Assembly (NCBI RefSeq): GCF_954871325.1
Contig: NC_088779.1
Coordinates: 21,330,846-21,394,845, forward strand
Direction of reading: 5' to 3'
From: Gordionus sp. m RMFG-2023
Taxonomy: Eukaryota; Nematomorpha; Gordioida; Chordodea; Parachordodidae
DNA length: 64,000 nt
Below the pieces are notes generated by a model. That model saw only the letters and a program-made list of their open reading frames with translations. It was not told the DNA's origin and did not search any database. The position numbers and the translations under genes are program-made. Shown one piece after another: positions 56,922 to 64,000 of this stretch; position 1 is the first letter of the stretch, and every line of letters begins with the position of its first letter.

Positions 56922-57188
56922 TAAGAAAAATTTTTTATAAATAAAAATATCTTTTTATTTGATATATTATTTTGAATTTATAATTATATTATCAAAATAA
57001 AACTATATTATTTTTAACATGGCTAATATTGTGTAATAAATAAGACATTTATTTATATTAGAAAATTTAAAAAAAAATTTATCATAATTTTGAACGGTTC
57101 ATGAACGTGAACGCGTTCCTTTTTTTTGAAAGTGAACTTGAACGTGTTCGATTTTTTTAGAAATGTTTACAGCACTAGAAAAAATCAA

Positions 57189-57372
57189 CAGTGTTGTGCA
57201 GATTTGATTTTAAACATTTCCATATTTTTTAATTCGTTTGTAAATATAATTATTTAACTTGTAAAAATTGATAAGAACATTTAAATATGATATTATAACA
57301 ATTTTTTGCAAGTCAAATAATTTTATTTTCAAATTATATGGAAGTGATTTAAATTAAATCTGCACAACAATG
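57189..57372. mobile_element. Fold-back MITE, 184 bp
   Basis: CAGTGTTGTGCAGATTTGAT at the left and the inverse of CATTGTTGTGCAGATTTAAT at the right; inner parts also pair (TAATTATTTAACTTG with CAAGTCAAATAATTTTA), so almost the whole element can fold back. hAT-like ends, no exact target duplication seen. It lies 4 bases beyond the target duplication of the 51356-57177 element. Confidence 0.75.
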
Positions 57373-58500
57373 TAATATGCATGCATATCATCGAAATTTT
57401 ATATACCAATCTGCTCTTTGTTTGACAAAATTTCTAATGAATAAGATTTATCAGTATGAATTTTTCAACAATTTCCTAATAGGATCTCCTGAAGCTTTAA
57501 CTCTATTAGCAAGGTATTATTATAGTGATATAATTAATTTTTATATCTTATATGATATTTTTCTCGATAATCGAATTTAAATTTTTTAAAAAAGTTTTTT
57601 TTATTAAAAAATCACGAATTTTGCCAAGGATGACAAAAAGTAATATCAGAGAATGCCTTAATCTTAATATGTATAAATAAAAGGCATGATTAATTATAAT
57701 TAATTTATTAATGTGGATTAGTAAATTTAAAAATATGTAAATATTAATATACCTTAAAAATTTTTTAAAATTGAGACTAATAAGCTGGAGGTTTGGAGAG
57801 AATTGTACATTATTTTTATTTTATCATTTTCTTTTAAATATAATAATTAAACATTTATAATTGGATACTTCGAAATATAAATCATAATTACAAAAATAAA
57901 TTTATTATCTAAAGTTTTTTTAGAAGAGATAATATACAAGAGAAATTTTTTTTACGATTAATGTCAAATAATTTATAATATTGATTTGATAATAAAGGAT
58001 CACATAAGTTATACAAAGCGATAAGAAAATGACCGAATGCTAACTTTCATCCTTTTTTTTAAAAAATGCGAACAAATTACAAAGTTATAATAATATTTCT
58101 AAATAACATAATAAATATAAACGGAGAAGAAAAATATAAAAAAAATATCACAAATAACCATTTAAATTTTTTTTTACTGAATAATTAGAATTTAAGGAAC
58201 GCCGAAATCTATTAATCCACGTCAAAATATCGAAAGCGAGATGTTTATAAGAATGAATCCATTAGGTAGATTGCGAATTTGTTATAAAATATTAATTTTG
58301 GAAATTAGGTTTAGTCAGCACTTTTTCAAAGAATAATAACTTTCCAGTGACAAAAGCGGTTTATAGTATCCGAAAACCGGGCAATTGTAAATGCAGTTAC
58401 ATTTTTCATAATTAATGTAGTTTAAATAACGTCTCTAAATTTCAGGATTTCTGTCAAAAATATAAATATAAAATTTTTTTTGAAAAAAGTTGGTTTTTTA
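57373..58500. other. AT-rich sequence
   Basis: No gene that I can support; a 67-codon plus-strand frame at 57377-57580 has no recognisable motif. Confidence 0.4.
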
Positions 58501-59040
58501 AATAAAAAAATAAGGATTAATTTTAAATTACTTTAGACATTATAAATTTTTCTGATACACGTTTTTATGTCATTTAGGAAAACCCGGGTTTTTAAAATAC
58601 TTTCCTCAAGATTTATATAAATTACCTTTTTTTGATTGCCAATTATTCGTATTTTATTATGTTCTGGATACTTTGAATATATCAATTAAAAATTATTATA
58701 TTTTTGAATTAAAACGATGAAATGAATTTTTCAAAGAGTTTTATAACTAATTATTACAAAAAAATTAATAAATATATGTTAAACATTTATTTATATAAAA
58801 AATTACCGATTAATTTATAGACGATCTCATAATTATGAAAATAATAAAATGAATTATTCTAATAAGGATAAGTACAATATATATAACCAATTATTAAATG
58901 CCCCCAGACCCTGACAGGTCGAACCACAGTAGTTCTTCCAACTCTTCGGCCGATAGTCACTATCGACCAATTTCCCAGGTTCCCGCCATTGGGATTTGTC
59001 TCCGAGGCCTTTTCGAGGGAGGTTTCCACCACGACTTTCA
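58500..59040 (-). repeat. Inverted repeat cluster, copy A
   Basis: The minus strand carries a segment (CGAAGAGTTGGAA, GGGTCTGGGGGCATTTAATA, GTACTTATCCTTATT, GGTAATTTATATAAATCTTG) also found on the plus strand as copy B. It may come from the terminal repeat of a retroelement; the family is not identified. Confidence 0.7.
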
Positions 59041-59299
59041 TTCAGCCATCCTTTCAAACAGAATTATATGACAACAATTTTTTCGCTGTCCAACCGTCAA
59101 CACCCATCTATTTCATTTTCTAAATAAATGTCATTTTACCCGAATCTTTGGGCTTCATCCCTCAAACTATTATATTTTTCTTTTCCTCTATAAATAAGCT
59201 TGTTCAAAATATTTAAAAGATCTCTTTTTGGATGAAAGGAAAATTAAGTAAGTTAAATTATTTTTGTAAATTTATAACAAAATTTTTTCTTCGTTATGC

Positions 59300-59770
59300 G
59301 AATTAAACTATAGTTGACCTCCACAAACTATGTATGGAGTTCATAGATGCTTGTATGGGGAGAATATTACTATTTGATTGAGCATTTTTCGAGGTTGAAT
59401 GGATGAAGAAGGCTGAAGGATGTTGTTTTCCCTTTTCCCAAACGATACTGCCCCCAAGGCCAGTTGGAATCAGAATACTACCAGCCCGAGAAGTGATAGC
59501 CAATCATAGGGATGCGAGGAGTTGCTCATGCCTAGCTACCCAGGATTGCTGTCGCAAAGGAGCGTTCGGAAGTTACATATACTATTCGAGGGATCACCTG
59601 TAAATTCAGTGCCCTCCTAGACTTTGAGACGGATGAGGAGCCGAAGCAGAACCAGGAGCGAAGTTTGATCGAGGATAATTTTTTATCCCTTGACAAGGTT
59701 AGGGACACATTTTCCTACAGTCAAGATCGGTTGACGTGGTGAAATCCTCCCGGCCGTGGAAACAAATCTC
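59300..59770 (+). other. GC-richer block, probably decayed retroelement coding DNA
   Basis: Clearly richer in GC than its flanks. The plus strand reads short protein-like runs (LPPRPVGIRILPAREVIANH; KFSALLDFETDEE, vaguely like an aspartic protease core). Old and broken; family uncertain. It lies between the inverted copies A and B. Confidence 0.4.
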
Positions 59771-59893
59771 AATGGGGGGGGGGATGTGTGAAATCCGCCA
59801 ATAGTGGATCCATCGCCGAAGAGTTGGAACTACTAGGGATATACTTGTCGGGGTCTGAGGTAGTGGAGGCATGTAATAATCGGTTAAATATAT

Positions 59894-61787
59894 CAGAGGC
59901 CTGCAGGCCCTGCCCGTATTTAAAATTTTTTAAATATACCCAGGCCAGGCTGGGCCTAAAAAAATATTTTTTAAACATATCCGGGCCAGGCCTAAAATTT
60001 TTTTTAAAAATATATCCAGGCTGGGCCTAAGATTGTTAAACATATCCGGGCCGGGCCTTAATATTTTTTATAAAAATTTTTACATTATGAGTTAATGGTT
60101 ATAAGATTATATTATATTATAGATATGATTAATATAATATTGGGTGATGGTTAACACTACCTAACACCCACTAATCGATCTAATTATTAATTTCCTGCAA
60201 ATTTATTCAAAGTATTAATATATTTTTTATAATTCATATCTAAATTTTTACAACATATTTTACCAAAACATCAAATAAAGGAATATCTTAAATAAGCCCC
60301 AATATTCAAGTATTATTAATATATTTTTTTATAACTCATATCTAAATTTTTAGAATATATTTTACCAAAACAATCAAATAAAGGAATATCACTTCTTGAA
60401 GTTTGTAATACCTTTCAAAGCGAAAAAGGAGAAATATATTTGATTTTACATAATATAAAACATTTTTTAATTGAAAAATTTGTTTTACACAAGTATCATT
60501 TTATTTCTCTTTTTCTCTGTCCCAAATTCAAGCAATTACGTATGTTGTCAGGGACAGATCGCAAGATGACGGAAAACTATATAAAAGATTATATTAAATT
60601 ACAAGAGGCTCAGGAAGTAAATGAAATACCATCGACCAGTCAAATTACGCTGTTGTTAAACAAACTGAATCGTTTTATGACAAATGGGGCGATGGTAATT
60701 CTGGTAATATGTCAATACCCGATGATGAATATTATAATTACATAAATAAAAAAATAGATGAAACATTTAAGGTGGATAATTTGTTAGAGTGGTGGGCGGC
60801 TCATCAAAGCGAATTTCCAATTTTAGCAAAATTGGCAAAACGGGTATTGGCAATTCCTGCTTCAAGTGCAAGCTGTGAGCGGAATTTTTCCACTACTGGG
60901 AGAATTCTTGAAGAAAGAAGAAGTAATCTTCAACCTGAAAAGGTAGGTATGCTTCTCTATCTTCATGATAATTTGTGAATTTTTAATATCTTTCTTGAGT
61001 ATAGCGTTTCGTCAATCATGCTGGTTTTTTACTTTGCAAACTGTCAAATATTTATTGCATTTATTATATTTTACCTTGAGTCATGAAAGTTTTTAATCCA
61101 ACATTTTTCATTATTTTTTTTTACAATATTATAAAAAATTTATATTATAAAATAAATTATATTAATATTGTGCAATCAGATTATATTTTCAAAATACTAT
61201 TTATTATACATGCATTATTTTAAATAGCGATTTATTTTTATTTTATAAATTAAATAGTAAATTAAATACAATATATTATATTCTCAAAATATTTTCCATT
61301 TTTATAAATTAAATATTAGTTTTATTTTTTTTAAATGAAATATAAAATATAGTATATGCTCAAAATATTATTACTATTTTTATGAATATTAGTTTTATTT
61401 TTATAAATGCAATATAAAATATAGTATATGCTCAAAATATCCATTTTTATAAATAACAGTTTTATAATTTTTATAAATTCAATATAATATTCTCAAAATA
61501 TTAGCTTTTACATGTATTTTTTAAATAATAAGCGATAATACTCACTGAAAAATATGGTAAAATACCTCAGGTGAATTTTTGTATTTACCAGGTCGAATAT
61601 AATTTTAAAAAATTTCGAGCCGGGCCTGAAATTTTTAAATCCGGTACGGGCCGGGTGGTAAAAATTTTTTTTTAAAAATATCCGGGCTGGGCCTTAAATT
61701 TTTAAATACGGGCTGGGCCGTAAAAAATTTTTTTAAAAAATTTAAAACAGGGCCGGGCCATGCAAATGGTACCTCTGCAGGTCTCTG
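59894..61787 (+). mobile_element. hAT element (GGGCCGGGCC family), 1.9 kb
   Basis: Left end CAGAGGCCTGCAGGCCCTGC, right end CCTCTGCAGGTCTCTG, flanked by perfect 8-bp duplications AAATATAT (59886-59893, 61788-61795). Subterminal arrays of GGGCCGGGCC / GGCTGGGCC units separated by about 20-35 AT bases at both ends. Transposase pieces on the plus strand. Confidence 0.92.
60500..60978 (+). pseudogene. hAT transposase, C-terminal half
   Basis: Ends with a continuous frame from 60709: MSIPDDEYYNYINKKIDETF, LLEWWAAHQSEFPILAKLAK, then PASSASCERNFSTTGRILEE, the hAT dimerisation region, to a normal stop at 60978. The preceding frame (60440-60745) contains KDYIKLQEAQEVNEIPSTSQ and is out of register with it. 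The N-terminal half is missing. Confidence 0.88.
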
Positions 61788-62164
61788 AAATATATAATGT
61801 ACTTATCCTCATTTCTTTTTGCGCTAAAAAATTAATGGGTATATTTATTTATTTTTTTTCGTAAAAAAATATCAATGTATTTTGTTTTAATATTATCGAT
61901 ATTGATCTGTTATTTTTTTTATAATAAATGTTTATCATATTTATTAATTTTTTTGTAATAATTAGAGGTTATAAAACACTTTGAAAAATAATTAAATTCA
62001 TTTCGTTGTTTTAATTGAAAAATAAAATATTTTTTATAAGAAAGATTGGCAATCATAAAAAGGTAATTTATATAAATCTTGAGTAAAATATTTTAAAACC
62101 TGTGTTATCCTGAAAGACATAAAAAAGAGCAGAAAATTTGCTCCGGAAACTTATTTTTTCTTAT

Positions 62165-62490
62165 AAAGGAAGAAATGAATTTTATTATTTTTCAAAGAGT
62201 TTTATAACTTCTAATTATTATAAAAAAATAAATTATTAATGACATTGATAAAAAATAATAATAAATATGATAAACATTTATTTATATAAAAATAACATAT
62301 TAATATCGATAATATTTAAAACAAATACATTGATATTTTTTTACGAGAAAAAAAAAGAATATACCGATTAATTTTTTAATTTATTGGGGAAAAAAAAGAA
62401 TATATAGACGATCTCATAATTAAGTAAAAAATAAAATGGATAGGATTGTATAATATGTATATATAACCAATTATTAGAGATATATTTTTA
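62165..62490 (-). repeat. Inverted repeat cluster, copy C
   Basis: Same orientation as copy A: TTTCAAAGAGTTTTATAACT, TTTATTTATATAAAAA, TATAGACGATCTCATAATTA, TATATAACCAATTATTA. Together with the end of copy B it forms a loose palindrome centred near 62155. Confidence 0.7.
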
Positions 62491-63308
62491 AAATTTTAGG
62501 CAAATTATTAATTTATATACTTGGGCATTATTTAAGATAAATGGGTTTAATAATAATTGGTAAATGTTTTAAATTTTTGACAAATTATCAATCACTTTTT
62601 TGGCAGAATCTATACAATTATTTTTACAATACCTAGGTGAACTGCATATGCTACAGGTAAAAAGTAGTTATTTACTCTATTAACTAAACTTTGATTTACT
62701 TTCATAATATATACGCCATTAAAATTAAATTCTATTCAAAACAATCAAATTAAAATAGTTATATTGCAAGGTGGTGTATTTTATTAAAAAAATTTTTTTT
62801 TTGTTTTAAATTATTTCTCTATTAAGGTTAGGCTAGGTAGGCCTAAAGTTTAAAAGGGAGCCAGATATGGGGTAGACTATAATTTAAAAAATGGGATGTT
62901 TTTGTGATTTCTAACCGATTTAACTGACTATAATAACAATTATTACTTTTGGTAAGTAATTTCGAACGTCTAACGTTTTTAAATATAATTATATTACATT
63001 TCCTTATCCTAATTATTTTGAATATAATCACATTCAAACTATCTATTATAGATTAAATGAAACATAATTACTAATTTATATGACTTTATTAATAAATATA
63101 TTCATTAACTCTATTTTGGCTTGTTTATATTATAAAAGAAATGAAATATTTATATTTAAAAAAATTAAATGAGGATCTTATAAGTTTATTAATAATGATA
63201 ACTTTAAAATAAAAACTGGCTAGACAATAAATATTATAAATACTGAAAACATTATTCTTTTGATAATAAAAATACTGCCCGTTTTAATTAATTTAATGCC
63301 CCAAAAAA
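62491..63308. other. AT-rich sequence with one doubtful exon-like stretch
   Basis: The minus strand at 62650-62569, after a CCTGTAG acceptor-like site, reads ICSSPRYCKNNCIDSAKKVI then DNLSKI and a stop; Cys-rich and protein-like, possibly the last exon of the gene at 63309-64000, but its phase does not fit the adjacent exon directly. Nothing else seen. Confidence 0.3.
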
Positions 63309-64000
63309 TCACTTTAAAATATAAACCTTACTGTTACTAATTTGAGAAGCGGGGAGATTGTAATTTGTGACGTTCGATGTTGTAATGGGATTAGGGTTTA
63401 AATTATTACCCTTTGTCTGGTTGGAAGTATGAGGATTTTGCGGGTTAAGAACAGAGCTCGTATTAGTGGTATTTGAATTGGGTGATGGGTTGGATATTTT
63501 TTTATCTAAACAAAGATGTAAAATTACGTTCAGTATAAACTTAGTTAGATAGGGCTAAATAAATATTTGTTTAAATATTTATAAAATTTTCTATCAAAAG
63601 TTGCTTATTTTTTTGTATACATATTAGATCCTGTGTGGACCATTATGAGTCCACTCAAACCGAACTTAGCATCAGTCAGAGGATTAATTATTTTATTTTC
63701 CTAATGCTCAAAAAATATATATTTCAAGAAAAATGGGAATTTTTGTTTATTTCTTACTGTTTATTTGAAAAATAATACTTTTCCCTAGATTCAATTTCCT
63801 ATAACTTCACCTTTTTGAGTTCGGACTTAGATTAGAAAATTGAATCGGGCTGGACCTGGAAAAATAGGTGTCTTATACAGAGCTCTACTTAAAACATGGC
63901 TATTTATAAATTTTTATATGTTAAAAAAATTAACAACTATAATAAATTTCTTTTATAAATATGACCTACCAACGTTTGTGACATTAGTTGGATTTATAGT
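63309..64000 (-). CDS. Unidentified Ser/Thr/Asn/Pro-rich gene, 3' part (two exons visible)
   Basis: An exon ending at 63970 (NPTNVTNV, donor GTAGGT) joins in phase (G|AT) to a second exon starting at 63505 after TTTAG: KKISNPSPNSNTTNTSSVLN, PQNPHTSNQTKGNNLNPNPI and TSNVTNYNLPASQISNSK. The second exon either splices at 63326 (GTTTAT) or runs on through VYILK to a stop at 63311-63309. Low-complexity composition suits a disordered region of a transcription factor or coactivator, but nothing identifies it. The gene continues past the right edge. Confidence 0.6.
63970..64000 (-). CDS. Unidentified gene, partial upstream exon
   Basis: 31 bases visible, reading TINPTNVTNV with a strong donor GTAGGT at 63969; same composition and matching phase with the next exon. 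Confidence 0.55.

Larger units (their letters stand above)
51356..57177 (+). mobile_element. hAT element (GAACGCGTTCG family), 5.8 kb with nested insertions
   Basis: Begins TAGTGTTGTAAACGAACG and ends GTTTACAGCACTA, flanked by perfect 8-bp duplications GAAAAAAT (51348-51355, 57178-57185). Subterminal units GAACGCGTTCGTGAACG at the left and GAACGTGAACGCGTTCC at the right. Plus-strand transposase pieces at 56195-56921. Another hAT (51890-53599), GC-rich direct repeats and a SINE-like head lie inside. Confidence 0.88.
59771..62150 (+). repeat. Inverted repeat cluster, copy B (split by a hAT)
   Basis: 59790-59893 and 61796-62150 together match copy A in inverse orientation: CGAAGAGTTGGAACTACTAG, TAATAATCGG, then after the hAT GTACTTATCCTCATT and GGTAATTTATATAAATCTTG. 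Confidence 0.72.

Noticed and set aside
57377-57580. A 67-residue plus-strand gene
   Set aside because: No recognisable motif, upstream context or splice signals.
63650-63870. A further hAT-like relic at the right edge
   Set aside because: Only loose matches (ACCGAACTTAG, TTCGGACTTAG) without clear ends or target duplication.

Overview
The window is strongly AT-rich nuclear DNA from an invertebrate animal. The evidence is a strawberry notch (sno/SBNO) gene with about 26 small GT-AG exons, a Bcl-2 family gene carrying BH1-BH4 (a metazoan family), and a dense load of hAT, Tc1, LINE and Ty3/Gypsy elements. I cannot place the species or phylum from the sequence alone.

Layout. (1) 146-19742, minus strand: most of sno, from a probable start codon at 19742 to an exon ending at 146; the last part of the protein (roughly 200 residues, judged from vertebrate SBNO1) lies beyond the left edge. 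Its introns hold a Tc1 element, an internally deleted hAT copy, several MITEs and GC-rich hAT relics. (2) 20674-24884: two hAT elements side by side, each with a perfect 8-bp target duplication. (3) 28063-34380: an older hAT copy interrupted by a young, whole-looking Ty3/Gypsy element (28365-34239). (4) 35933-36419 and 44564-44805: two arrays of a 14-bp unit with a TTCGC core. Between them lie a TIR element with a 9-bp target duplication (36429-41738) that itself contains a LINE (37812-41325), then a single-exon Bcl-2 homologue (41974-42564, plus strand), then a Gypsy fossil. (5) 46018-57372: hAT elements, one with another hAT nested in it, a LINE fragment, a tRNA-derived SINE-like head and a fold-back MITE. 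(6) 58500-62490: three copies of one sequence in alternating orientation, one of them split by another hAT (59894-61787). (7) 63309-64000: the 3' part of an unidentified Ser/Thr/Asn/Pro-rich gene on the minus strand.

Host genes seen: sno (a nuclear SNF2/DExH-like regulator of Notch/EGFR signalling in flies), a Bcl-2 type apoptosis regulator, and one unknown partial gene. They show no sign of acting together; the rest is mobile DNA in successive nested layers. The most unusual sequence-level signals are the TTCGC arrays, the way each hAT family carries its own GC-rich subterminal repeat in an otherwise AT-rich genome, the compact Bcl-2 gene, and a Tc1 copy that begins about 10 bases from a sno splice donor.
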